Notes under the pieces: model-generated
The model's database searches: none
Told to the model about the DNA's origin: nothing
Seen by the model: the letters and a program-made list of their open reading frames with translations, nothing else
NCBI RefSeq assembly: GCF_000023945.1
Contig: NC_013158.1
Location: 2,480,001 to 2,544,000, forward strand
Direction of reading: 5' to 3'
DNA from: Halorhabdus utahensis DSM 12940
GTDB lineage: Archaea > Halobacteriota > Halobacteria > Halobacteriales > Haloarculaceae
DNA: 64,000 nt
Translations under genes and position numbers: made by a program
In this document: positions 17,608 to 25,569 of the stretch, one piece after another
How the letters are laid out: each line of letters starts with the position of its first letter
Position numbering within the stretch: the stretch's first letter is position 1

Positions 17608-17701
17608 AGAGGGTCGCCGACGGCGACCCTCTTCGCAAAAAGCTCGGCCAAAAACACCTGCTGGCTTCGCCAGCAGTGAAACGGCGGCCGTCGGCCGCCG
17701 T
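17608..17701. repeat. Three tandem perfect hairpins with 3-nt loops
   Basis: Stems are 17608-17618/17622-17632 (11 bp, loop GAC), 17658-17665/17669-17676 (8 bp, loop TTC) and 17681-17689/17693-17701 (9 bp, loop GTC). Every stem is perfectly paired, and the stem sequences are unrelated to each other. They lie between the convergent leuA-family gene and the zinc-ribbon gene. They may terminate transcription, but the uniform architecture recurs elsewhere in the window. Confidence 0.7.
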
Positions 17702-17746
17702 ATGCTCAATTCCTCGGGTTTATTTCTATCTCTCATACTCCGAAAT

Positions 17747-18175
17747 TTAAATGGAGAGATACGCAACCGCTCCGAATACGAGAGCAAAAGCGAGCAACGG
17801 CAGGAGATAGCGCCACAGCACGGCGAAGGGTGCTCTGACCGTTGCGCGTAGCGTATTCCATATCGCTCGGACGAATTCGGCTACGTGTTTCAAATATCCG
17901 CGTTGTCCTTTCGGTGGGTCGTCGTCCTCAGGTGGGGAGTCATCAACGAGCGACCCGTCGGGGGCCACGTCGGGACTACTGTCATAGTCGGGCGTCGGCG
18001 TAGTTCCCATACTCGAAATCTCTTCGGGGTTGATACTGTCTGGCTGCCCGACTCCACTCGAGATATCATTGATCGATTCACTGCTCATGGGCTCCAAAAT
18101 AGAGTGACCACAGTTTCGACATTCGTTCGGGTTTTGTGTATGGAGTGTTCCACAGCGCGTGCATGCCCAGCCCAT
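17747..18175 (-). CDS. Zinc-ribbon protein with C-terminal membrane anchor
   Basis: A 142-residue protein from the ATG at 18175. Residues 4-23 hold a four-cysteine zinc ribbon (CTRCG and CRNCGH). A long Ser/Asp/Pro-rich disordered region follows, and a single hydrophobic helix (about 122-140, LLPLLAFALVFGAVAYL) ends the chain. The topology puts the ribbon in the cytoplasm. No homologue with known function is recognised. AT content is slightly higher than in its neighbours. Confidence 0.7.
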   Translation of the reverse strand: MGWACTRCGTLHTQNPNECRNCGHSILEPMSSESINDISSGVGQPDSINPEEISSMGTTPTPDYDSSPDVAPDGSLVDDSPPEDDDPPKGQRGYLKHVAEFVRAIWNTLRATVRAPFAVLWRYLLPLLAFALVFGAVAYLSI

Positions 18176-18346
18176 CCTGTGTTTCCGTCCCTCTTTTCGA
18201 AGGATAATCACTTTACTCTACTGTATCTTCAGATCTCGGCGCGAAGCGCCGCGTATGCCTGCTCCGCCGATCCCCAGCAACGCGCTCTGTTTCAAATTCA
18301 TAGCCGAGACCACCACGTTCATCCCCCGGAGTGGCCTAGCCGGGCG

Positions 18347-18673
18347 ATGATGTCCTGGTGGATCCTGTTCGTGGCCGGGCTGTTCGAGATCGCGTGGGCG
18401 ATCGGCCTCGAGTACTCCGACGGCCTCTCGAAACCGTTGCCGACCCTTGGGACAGCCGTCGCGCTCGTGATCAGTATGGTCCTGCTGGCCCAGGCGGTCA
18501 AAGAACTCCCGGTCGGGACGGCTTACGCAGTCTGGACCGGGATCGGGGCCGTCGGGACGGCGTCGCTGGGGATCGTCCTCTTCGACGAACCGGCGACGCT
18601 CGCGCGGATCTTCTTCATCGGGACGATCGTCGTCGGCATCGTCGGCCTGCATCTGGTCTCCGGCAGTGCCTGA
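18347..18673 (+). CDS. SMR family transporter, SugE/Gdx-like
   Basis: A 108-residue, four-helix small multidrug resistance protein. The essential membrane glutamate lies in GLFEIAWAIGLEYSDG, and LPVGTAYAVWTGIGAVGT is the family signature. The WTGIGAVG and LEYSDG segments resemble the SugE/Gdx subgroup, which exports guanidinium in bacteria; substrate here is inferred. ATG codons at 18347 and 18350 can both start it. It probably functions as an antiparallel homodimer, since no partner SMR gene is adjacent. Confidence 0.88.
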   Translation: MMSWWILFVAGLFEIAWAIGLEYSDGLSKPLPTLGTAVALVISMVLLAQAVKELPVGTAYAVWTGIGAVGTASLGIVLFDEPATLARIFFIGTIVVGIVGLHLVSGSA

Positions 18674-18690
18674 CTTTTCCCGGGCGTCTC

Positions 18691-19365
18691 TCAATCACTC
18701 GCGGGCAGTTCGCCCTCGAGAATCCGTGGCACGGCCGCGAGCCCGTCGATCTCGTACGCGGGTGTGACCGACAGGTTCTCGCCAGCGCGGTGGGGCCGGC
18801 GGACGAACGCCGCGTCGATCCCGGCTGCGTGGGCCGCTTCGACGTCGGTCTCGCTGTCGCCGACGTACAGCGCGTCCGTCGTCCCGAGGTCTGCGAGTGC
18901 CGCTTCGAGATAGTAGGGCGCGGGTTTCTTGCGCCGGAGGCTCTCGACGGTGGGTTCCCGACCGTAGACTATCTCGAAGTGCTGAGCAAGGTCAAACGCG
19001 TCCAGCCCGAACTCGACGGTCGCCTGCTGGTTGGAACTCACGATTCCGGCGGGTCGATCCAGCGCAGCCAGGGCCGTGACGTCGTCGTAGACGCCTTTCT
19101 CTCCGCGGCGGATGGCCTCTTTCTGGCGGCGAGCCATCAAGTTATCTCGCGTCCGCCAGAACTCCGGGGGATCGAGGCCGTAGTACTCACAGACGGCGTC
19201 CAGTTTCGGGACGGTGACGCCGATGCTCATCGCCTCGACGTGCTCTTCGGCAGGGTCGGCGACGCCGACGGCTTCGAAGGCGTCGCGGGCAGCGCGCCGG
19301 TGGAGGGCCATCTCCGTCAACTCCATCAGCACGCCGTCGTTGTCGAAGACGACGGCCTCGTACAT
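18691..19365 (-). CDS. HAD superfamily phosphatase
   Basis: A 224-residue protein. Motif I is VVFDNDGVLME (nucleophile and acid Asp) at residues 5-14, motif II is GIVSSNQQ, motif III is KKPAP, and motif IV is YVGDSETDVEAA. This order with a helical cap after motif I fits the phosphoglycolate phosphatase-like branch. The substrate cannot be named. It is convergent with the SMR gene 17 bases away. Confidence 0.88.
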   Translation of the reverse strand: MYEAVVFDNDGVLMELTEMALHRRAARDAFEAVGVADPAEEHVEAMSIGVTVPKLDAVCEYYGLDPPEFWRTRDNLMARRQKEAIRRGEKGVYDDVTALAALDRPAGIVSSNQQATVEFGLDAFDLAQHFEIVYGREPTVESLRRKKPAPYYLEAALADLGTTDALYVGDSETDVEAAHAAGIDAAFVRRPHRAGENLSVTPAYEIDGLAAVPRILEGELPASD

Positions 19366-19484
19366 ACGCCAATGTAGTGGCTTGCAGTGTCGAGAACGTT
19401 CCGGTCGCGGCGGGTCCCGTCGCGGTCGCCGACGACTTCCGGCCGGACGGCATTCTCTTGTGAGTGCCCTTCGGACAGGGGAGT

Positions 19485-19997
19485 ATGATCGAAGACGGAT
19501 CCACGGCCCCGGACTTCTCCTTGCCAGGAATCGTCAACGGCCAGCCGGAATATTACAACCTGATGGATCCTCTCCGGGATGGGCGTGCGGCGCTTTTGCT
19601 GTGGTATCCGGTCGATTTCGTGCTGACGATCACGCCCGATCTCGTCGCCGCCGGCGAGTGGCTCGACCGGGATGATCTCGTGGTGTGGGCCATTTCTTCG
19701 GATAGCCTCTTCGCTCACGAGGAATACGCCGAGACGCGAGATATCGAGATCCCGCTACTGTCGGACCTGCACGCCACGATCGCCGATGCCTACGACATCG
19801 TCCACGAGGACTTTCGCGGTCACGCTGGCGTTCCGAAACGGGCGGCCTTCGTCGTCGATCCTGACTGGACGATCCAGTATGCCTGGAACAGTGACGATCC
19901 TCTCACGGAACCTACGGAGTCACCGCTCGTCGGTGCGGCCGACTCCCTCTCGGCAGTGCTCGAAGCGCCGATCGAACTGCCGGCGGTCCCCGAGTGA
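19485..19997 (+). CDS. Redoxin/AhpC-TSA family protein lacking cysteine
   Basis: A 170-residue thioredoxin-fold protein from the ATG at 19485. APDFSLPGIVNG, a central LLLWYPVDFVLTITPDL, DLVVWAISSDS and IPLLSDLHATIADAYDIV follow the peroxiredoxin order. The peroxidatic cysteine that should follow the conserved Pro/Thr in the YP...T...C motif is absent, and the protein has no cysteine anywhere. It therefore cannot be a thiol peroxidase. A structural or binding role is possible. The reading frame is intact, so it is not an obvious pseudogene. Confidence 0.75.
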   Translation: MIEDGSTAPDFSLPGIVNGQPEYYNLMDPLRDGRAALLLWYPVDFVLTITPDLVAAGEWLDRDDLVVWAISSDSLFAHEEYAETRDIEIPLLSDLHATIADAYDIVHEDFRGHAGVPKRAAFVVDPDWTIQYAWNSDDPLTEPTESPLVGAADSLSAVLEAPIELPAVPE

Positions 19998-20080
19998 TGT
20001 CGCGAGTGCCAGGCCGACTATCGAGCCCTATATAGCCGTCATAGAAAGCTACTCCTTCGGCGGGCCACTGTTCCTGGTCG

Positions 20081-20506
20081 ATGACGGGAGAGACAACGAC
20101 GCTGGGGTTCGTTTGCGTCCAGAACGCGGGCCGCAGCCAGATGTCGACGGCCTTCGCCGAGCGCGAGCGCGACCGTCGGGGACTCGAAGATGCGGTCGAA
20201 ATCGTCACCGGCGGGACCGATCCGGCCGATTCAGTCCACGACGGAGTCGTCGAGACGATGGCCGAGGTCGATATCGATCTCTCTGACCGGGAGCCACGGG
20301 AGCTCTCGACCGCGGCGTTGAACGACTGTGACCTCGTGGCGACGATGGGTTGTTCGACGCTGGAACTCGATGCCGATGTCGAGGTTCGCGACTGGGCGCT
20401 GGCTGATCCTGACGGCCAAGACCCGGCGCGCGTTCGGGAGATCCGCGACGAGGTCGAGGGACGCGTTACCGCGCTTTTCGAGGAACTGTTCGGGGCTGAC
20501 GAGTGA
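20081..20506 (+). CDS. Low-molecular-weight phosphatase / arsenate reductase (ArsC-like)
   Basis: A 141-residue protein. The P-loop CVQNAGRS at residue 12 matches CX5R(S/T), and DWALADPDGQD near 105 contains the general-acid aspartate. These are the marks of the LMW protein tyrosine phosphatase fold shared by thioredoxin-type arsenate reductases. An ArsR-type regulator lies 15 bases beyond its stop on the opposite strand, which favours an arsenic role, though no arsenite exporter is nearby. Tyrosine phosphatase activity remains possible. Confidence 0.8.
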   Translation: MTGETTTLGFVCVQNAGRSQMSTAFAERERDRRGLEDAVEIVTGGTDPADSVHDGVVETMAEVDIDLSDREPRELSTAALNDCDLVATMGCSTLELDADVEVRDWALADPDGQDPARVREIRDEVEGRVTALFEELFGADE

Positions 20507-20521
20507 GTGATTTCGTTTCGG

Positions 20522-20857
20522 TCATTCGAACTGTTCGATTACGCCGATGACCTCGTTCCCACACTCGGTCGGCCGATAGGTCACGTAATTGCCGTCGCGA
20601 TCGGCCGTCACCAGTCCCGATTCTTTCAGTACCTTGAGGTGATAGGAGAGTTTGGAGTATTCGATATCGAAGAGGGCGACCAGATCACAGACACAGAGCT
20701 CAGACTCAGCAAGCAGTCGCATGACCTTCAGACGGCGCTCGTCCGACAGGGCTTCGAAGATCTCCAGCGCGGCTTCAAGGTCGCCCCGTTCGAGAACCGA
20801 TTCCAGATCGGCCATCGTCTCCGGCGCGACCCGGTAGTCATTCGATTGGGATGCCAT
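20522..20857 (-). CDS. ArsR-family winged-helix regulator
   Basis: A 111-residue protein from the ATG at 20857. A helix-turn-helix (SKLSYHLKVLKESGLV) and a beta wing (DGNYVTYRPT) are preceded by ELCVCDLVALF, whose paired cysteines match the ELCVC(D/E)L metal or arsenite site of ArsR repressors. It is convergent with the ArsC-like gene, so it may control arsenic genes. Confidence 0.85.
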   Translation of the reverse strand: MASQSNDYRVAPETMADLESVLERGDLEAALEIFEALSDERRLKVMRLLAESELCVCDLVALFDIEYSKLSYHLKVLKESGLVTADRDGNYVTYRPTECGNEVIGVIEQFE

Positions 20858-20998
20858 TCGCGTACGTAGATCCACGGGGTCCAGACACAAATCAGTATCT
20901 GCGCACGATTGCGGTTGGCGCGTTACCGAGGGGTACCTCGTGCGGACTGAGCAGCCGTCCTGTCGATGGGCGGTGCCCGATCTGAACAACTCGATCGC

Positions 20999-21532
20999 TC
21001 AAAAGTCCATGTCCTCAGGATCGTCGAAATCGTCGCCGGCATCGAACGAGGGGTCCTCAAACGGGTTTGGGTCGCTGTCGGCACCGATCTGCTCGTCGTC
21101 GTCCGGTTCGAACGCTTCCGGAGGACGGCCAGCCTCGTCGATGACCGCGTCGTTCACGACGATCGGGCAGTCTTCCCGGAGCGCGATCGCGATGCCGTCG
21201 CTGGGCCGGGCGTCGAAGACTGCGTTCTTGCGGTTGCCCTCGACATACTGTTCGGCGTCGACTTTCGCGTAGAAGGTACCGTCAGAGAGGTCGTCGATCC
21301 GGACGCGGTCGATGGCCGCGCCGAACTCCGACACCATCTCGATCAACAGATCGTGCGTCAACGGCCGTTCGAACGGCTCGTTCTCGATGGCGAGTTGCAT
21401 CGACTGGGCCTGATCGCCACTGACGAAGATGGGAATGAGTTGCTCGCGAGCACGCAGCAAGACCACAGGTGCCCCCGCACCTTCCTCCCCCACGCCGACA
21501 CCCACGCCCTCGATGGTCGCTTCGTGTTCCAT
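20999..21532 (-). CDS. Bifunctional nuclease (DUF151) family protein
   Basis: A 177-residue protein from the ATG at 21532. VVLLRAREQLIPIFVSGDQAQSMQLA, RPLTHDLLIEMVSEFGA, DLSDGTFYAKV and FDARPSDGIAIALREDCPIVV are the ordered motifs of the BFN/DUF151 domain, which in plants and some bacteria has nuclease activity. The last 50 residues are an acidic tail. The domain is complete. Its role in archaea is not established. Confidence 0.87.
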   Translation of the reverse strand: MEHEATIEGVGVGVGEEGAGAPVVLLRAREQLIPIFVSGDQAQSMQLAIENEPFERPLTHDLLIEMVSEFGAAIDRVRIDDLSDGTFYAKVDAEQYVEGNRKNAVFDARPSDGIAIALREDCPIVVNDAVIDEAGRPPEAFEPDDDEQIGADSDPNPFEDPSFDAGDDFDDPEDMDF

Positions 21533-21670
21533 AGCGTCTGGTTGGGTACCCGTGGTGAAAAGTACTCCCCCGGCCGTATTCAAGACTCCTGAGCTTGTTC
21601 GTCCCAAACGTGCACCGGGAGACTGTCGCTGTTCGTCTCCCGAGCCCCCGTTCGCTTCGCTCACGAGGAC

Positions 21671-21781
21671 AGGGACGCAGTCCCTCGAGCAGTCGGACGT
21701 AGTCCGACGACGCCGGCAGGGAGTGAGCGGATTCTTTGAATCCGCGAACGCCGATCGACGGCGTCGATCGGAATGTGAACC
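21671..21781. repeat. Hairpin array and left copy of a 65-bp direct repeat
   Basis: Four perfect triloop hairpins run in series: 21671-21676/21680-21685, 21692-21698/21702-21708, 21727-21734/21738-21745 and 21752-21759/21763-21770. Bases 21717-21781 recur at 23507-23571 with two mismatches and include the last two hairpins. A looser 8-bp stem is at 21616-21623/21635-21642. The repeats bracket the DUF234 ATPase. The whole intergenic stretch 21533-21886 contains no gene that I can recognise. Confidence 0.75.
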
Positions 21782-21886
21782 TTCCGAGAGCAGCGATGCC
21801 GCACTTGCCGTGGCGGTATGAATCTACGTTTGACGTTGCGGCTGGGGAAACTATAAGTCATTATCGCAGTAATCATTATCTAGAGT

Positions 21887-23269
21887 ATGACCTTCCACGA
21901 CCGAGCGGAGGAAATCGACGCCCTCGAAACGGCGTTCGAGTCACCGGGCCACGGCTTCTACGTGGTCTACGGTCGGCGTCGCGTCGGGAAAACCGAACTC
22001 CTCAAAGAGTTCTGTGCCGACCGATCCCACATCTACTTCCTCGCGGCCCAGGAAGCACAAGACCGCCAGCGCGAGAAGTTCATCGAGAAGGTCGCTGATT
22101 ACTTCGACGATCGTGTTCCCCGTATCGACGGCTGGGACGAGGCCTTTGCGTACCTCGGCGAGAAACTAGCGACTGAACAACTCGTCATCGCCATCGATGA
22201 ATTCCCATATCTCGTCGAGGAAAACGACTCCCTCCCGTCTTACCTCCAGTCGTTCGTCGATGAACAACTCACGGACACTGAGTCGATGCTTGTGCTATGT
22301 GGGTCCAGTGTGAGTACAATGGAGTCAGCGGTGCTCGGTCACGAAAGCCCGCTGTATGGCCGCCGGACGGGACAAATTGACGTCCAGCCGTTTTCGTTCC
22401 AACAGGCCCAGGATATCATCGCTGACGATATCGAGGACGCAATCCGGTCGTTTGCTGTCACGGGTGGCACGCCGATGTATCTCACCCTTTTCGACTATGA
22501 CCACTCTCTCAAGGAGAACATTCAGACCCATGTTCTCTCCCCGACGGCCCGTCTCTACAACGAGCCCGAGTTTCTGCTCCGCACCGAGCTTCGGAACCCC
22601 GCTCGATACATGAGTATTCTCGAATCAATTGCGACCGGTCACACGACGCCCAACGAGATCTCGGGAGCGACCGGCATCGATGTCGGCCCACTGTCGAAGT
22701 ATCTCCAGACGCTTCGGCGACTGCGGCTGATCGACCGCGAGGTGCCAGTGACGGCGTCACCAAAGCAGTCCAAGCGGTCGCGATACCAGGTCGCTGACGA
22801 GTTCCTCCGGTTCTGGTTTCGATTCGTCGAGCCGAATCGCTCCAGTATCGAAGAAGCACCCGACATCGTCTACGAGGGAACGATCGAGCCGAACCTCCCT
22901 GACCACGTCGCAACGACGTTCGAGGATGTCTGTCAGGAGGCCGTCTGGGAAGCGATCCGTCGTGGCGAATTCGGGCCGTATTCAGCGGTTGGGCGGTGGT
23001 GGTACGGCGAAGACGAAATCGACATCGTCGGACTCGCCCCGGATGCCGACCGGATTCTGCTTGCAGAATGTAAATGGACGACCCAGCCTGTTGGCCACTC
23101 ACTCGTTTCACAGCTCCAGGAGAAAGCAGCTCGTGTTCGATGGGGGCCGGACACACGAGATGCGGAATTCGCGTTGTTCTCGAAGAGCGGGTTCGTTGAT
23201 GGGCTCGCTGCGGACGTCGGCGACAATTGGTCGCTGTTTAGTCTGCGTGAGCTGGCGGCAGTTCTGTAG
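21887..23269 (+). CDS. Archaeal AAA-type ATPase with DUF234 domain
   Basis: A 460-residue protein. Walker A is VYGRRRVGKTELL at residues 26-38, Walker B is LVIAIDEFPYLVE near 103, sensor LVLCGSSVSTME near 140. A winged-helix region (TGIDVGPLSKYLQTLRRLRLI) near 265-285 joins to a C-terminal DUF234 domain with a PD-(D/E)XK-like pattern (EIDIVGLAPDADRILLAECKW), so a nuclease core is plausible. Such ATPases are frequent in archaeal mobile regions. It lies between copies of a 65-bp repeat, close to a tRNA-Glu gene, which supports acquisition as a cassette. Function is unknown. Confidence 0.85.
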   Translation: MTFHDRAEEIDALETAFESPGHGFYVVYGRRRVGKTELLKEFCADRSHIYFLAAQEAQDRQREKFIEKVADYFDDRVPRIDGWDEAFAYLGEKLATEQLVIAIDEFPYLVEENDSLPSYLQSFVDEQLTDTESMLVLCGSSVSTMESAVLGHESPLYGRRTGQIDVQPFSFQQAQDIIADDIEDAIRSFAVTGGTPMYLTLFDYDHSLKENIQTHVLSPTARLYNEPEFLLRTELRNPARYMSILESIATGHTTPNEISGATGIDVGPLSKYLQTLRRLRLIDREVPVTASPKQSKRSRYQVADEFLRFWFRFVEPNRSSIEEAPDIVYEGTIEPNLPDHVATTFEDVCQEAVWEAIRRGEFGPYSAVGRWWYGEDEIDIVGLAPDADRILLAECKWTTQPVGHSLVSQLQEKAARVRWGPDTRDAEFALFSKSGFVDGLAADVGDNWSLFSLRELAAVL

Positions 23270-23506
23270 CCGAACTCCTCCCGTTCCGGAAAACGAATCG
23301 GCGCTTGTTCACGAGATACGTGAGTGAGGACGTGATGTGTTCGATGCCGCGCGGAATAGTGTTCGAATATGGGCGTGGATGGAGTGGGCGACGCTGAAAT
23401 CGCTCGGCAGTTTCGGTCCCGCGACTCGTTGGGCGCGACTGGACCTCCTCTACATCCCGCTGTCCATCCCTTCTTCGTGACTTCGTTCCTCAGAAAAGTG
23501 CTCCGA

Positions 23507-23571
23507 CAGGGAGTGAGCGGATTCTTTGAATCCGCGAATGCCGATCGACGGCGTCGATCGGAATTTGAACC
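23507..23571. repeat. Right copy of the 65-bp direct repeat
   Basis: Matches 21717-21781 with two mismatches and keeps both triloop hairpins. It begins next to a degenerate copy of the tRNA-Glu 3' end (AGTGCTCCG at 23497) and ends in the T-arm-like TTTGAACC. From 23270 to 23850 I see no gene, only repeats and palindromes. Confidence 0.75.
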
Positions 23572-23684
23572 GAGTGGAGACGTTCCGGGGTGCTCACTTC
23601 GTTGGCTCGCGGCTCCGCCGCTCGCCGTTCCGAGACGCTTCCTTCGGTCGCGTCTCGCTGCGCTCCCGGGACTGCGACTCCCCA

Positions 23685-23872
23685 GGTTCAAATCCAAATC
23701 GAGCATTGCTGCTCACGAATTTGTTCGCAGCAAAGTGCTCCGGCAGGGATTTGAACCACGCCCAGACGTGCTCGCTTCGCTGCGCGCGACTGGTCTACTT
23801 CAAATCCCTCATGCCGCATTCGTCGCTCGCGACATTGCGAGCGACAGAAGTGCTCCGGCAGGGATTTGAACC
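23685..23872. repeat. Alternating tRNA-Glu T-arm repeats
   Basis: The 24 bases at 23734-23757 are identical to 23849-23872, which is the 3' end of the tRNA-Glu gene. T-arm sequence in the opposite orientation occurs at 23685-23695 and 23799-23809, so direct and inverted copies alternate. A 9-bp hairpin lies just upstream of the tRNA (GTCGCTCGC with GCGAGCGAC). These look like tandem attachment-site scars. Confidence 0.7.
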
Positions 23873-23925
23873 CTGGTCCTTGCCGTGAGAGGGCAAGATG
23901 ATTGGCCGGACTACACCACCGGAGC
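23851..23925 (-). tRNA. tRNA-Glu(CTC)
   Basis: On the minus strand the acceptor stem GCTCCGG pairs with CCGGAGC, followed by an A discriminator. The anticodon stem TTGCC/GGCAA closes a CTCTCAC loop with CTC anticodon, and the T-arm contains GGTTCAAATCC. All arms are complete in 75 nt, with no intron and no encoded CCA. It decodes GAG, the most used Glu codon in this GC-rich genome. Confidence 0.93.
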
Positions 23926-24001
23926 GCATTCTACCGTTACGATGAAACGGGTTTAACCGTTCCGCTTTCGATCGATTACGCCACTCGATCCCACGCCCGT
24001 C

Positions 24002-25411
24002 TCACTCGTCCTCCTCGTCGAGATCATCAAACGGCGAGCGTGCGGCGTCCGGCTCGGATCCGGGCAGACTCACGATGTTCTCCCGGCCGACCCGGAGTTT
24101 CGTGATCTCGCCGTCGTCTTCCATCTCCGAGAGCAGCATACTCACCTTGGACTTCGACCATTCGGTCGCCTCGACGATCGCCGTCTGTTTCATTCGACCG
24201 CCGTTGTCTTCGAGCAGCTGTCGAACGCGATCGTCGTCACTCAGTAGCGCTGCCCCGGTCACTGCCTGCCCACCCGTCTCGGCCGTCGCTTCAGCCGATC
24301 CGTCCGCTGGCTGGTTAGCGTCGGATCCATCACCGTCGTCGCCACCGCCAGCCCCGGGACTGGCTTCGCCCTCGCCGACGTCGAAATAGCCCCCTCGCCA
24401 GGTGGCGATCACCACCACGAGCGTGATCACCACGAGACCGACGAGCATGCCGCCGAGTCCGGGACCGCCAGCCGACCCATCTCCCGCGACTGTCGTCGCG
24501 GTCGTGTCGGTTGTTGTACCAGGGGACGCACCTGCCTGTTCGGTGGACGTCACGGTCCGTTCGCTCGTTGGTCGGTCGACCGTGGTCTCGGACCCGTCGC
24601 TCGTCGTTTCGTCCGTCGACTCGGTCGGCGTTTCCTCGCGCTCGGTCGTTGTCTCGGCTGTGACGGGACTGAAGGCGACTCGCGGACGTTGATCCGCGAA
24701 CGAATACTCGCCGACCCACTCGACGGACTCGCTGTCAGAGACCGAGAGGCCGGAGGTGTTCGACGGCGACGGCTCGACGCTGTCGAACGTGAGGTTCGGC
24801 CCGGCCACGAAACGCAGTTGCTGGTCAGCGCGGATGGCCAACCCGCCTTCGAAGATATCGCTGACGAGGACGCCACCAGTCTGCCGTTGCTCGGCGAAGT
24901 TCGTCCACGTGAATGACATTTCGACGATGCCCAGGTTGTCGAGCGTTCCCGTGCGGGCGTCCCGAGCGAAGTCGGTGGCGTTCATCTGCCGGCCAGTGAC
25001 GTTCGTTCCGGTTCGGGCCAGCTCGCCGGCATAGCTGACGAACTGCCGGTACAGGTCGGTCTCGTTCTCCCGGAACTCGGCCGCGTAGGCTTTGAAGTTC
25101 GTCTCCTCGGTATCGTTTTCCAGGCGCTGGGTATACTGGAAGCGCCACTGGGCCGATTGATTCTCGTAGACGGTGATCTCGAACAGCGTCCGGTCGAAGC
25201 GGTCGTCCCCGATCGCAAACGGGATCTGGGCGCTGGAAGCTCCCCCGCGCAGGCGGGACTCGTCTGACACGCGCTCGAAGCCGGCGTCGTTCGTCGGGGC
25301 CATCTCCGACGTGCCCGACCCGATTCCGAGCGGGCCACTCACGGCCATCATCGGGCCCACGAGCCCGACGATCATCAACAGACACCCAACTGTCGCTGCC
25401 CGTCTAGACAT
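24002..25411 (-). CDS. Membrane-anchored protein with cytoplasmic winged-helix domain
   Basis: A 469-residue protein. Residues 7-28 are a signal or membrane helix; an extracytoplasmic domain (about 60-260) includes FAIGDDRFDRTLFEITV and SVEWVGEYSFADQRPRVAFSPV; a Thr/Ser/Glu-rich stalk follows; a membrane helix (GMLVGLVVITLVVVIATW) lies near 325. The cytoplasmic tail ends in a winged helix with KQTAIVEATEWSKSKVSMLLSEMEDDGEITKL, typical of haloarchaeal DUF7343/DUF7345-type proteins. The layout suggests direct transmembrane control of transcription by an outside signal; this is inference. Confidence 0.78.
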   Translation of the reverse strand: MSRRAATVGCLLMIVGLVGPMMAVSGPLGIGSGTSEMAPTNDAGFERVSDESRLRGGASSAQIPFAIGDDRFDRTLFEITVYENQSAQWRFQYTQRLENDTEETNFKAYAAEFRENETDLYRQFVSYAGELARTGTNVTGRQMNATDFARDARTGTLDNLGIVEMSFTWTNFAEQRQTGGVLVSDIFEGGLAIRADQQLRFVAGPNLTFDSVEPSPSNTSGLSVSDSESVEWVGEYSFADQRPRVAFSPVTAETTTEREETPTESTDETTSDGSETTVDRPTSERTVTSTEQAGASPGTTTDTTATTVAGDGSAGGPGLGGMLVGLVVITLVVVIATWRGGYFDVGEGEASPGAGGGDDGDGSDANQPADGSAEATAETGGQAVTGAALLSDDDRVRQLLEDNGGRMKQTAIVEATEWSKSKVSMLLSEMEDDGEITKLRVGRENIVSLPGSEPDAARSPFDDLDEEDE

Positions 25412-25569
25412 CTACCTCGAAATGACCCGACGACAGCATAAAAGCACTGTGTCTCTCCCGGTCATGACAGCGACACAGGCACCGAAACGCCACGCTGCCT
25501 CGCGGTTTTCGGATTCTTCGACGCCGATCGACGGGTAGCGCTTTCCGACCGGAGCGATGGTCGCCGTCT

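Noticed and set aside
18691-19540. Antisense frames around the HAD phosphatase as additional genes
   Set aside because: The HAD motifs are complete on the minus strand and the other frames have no support.
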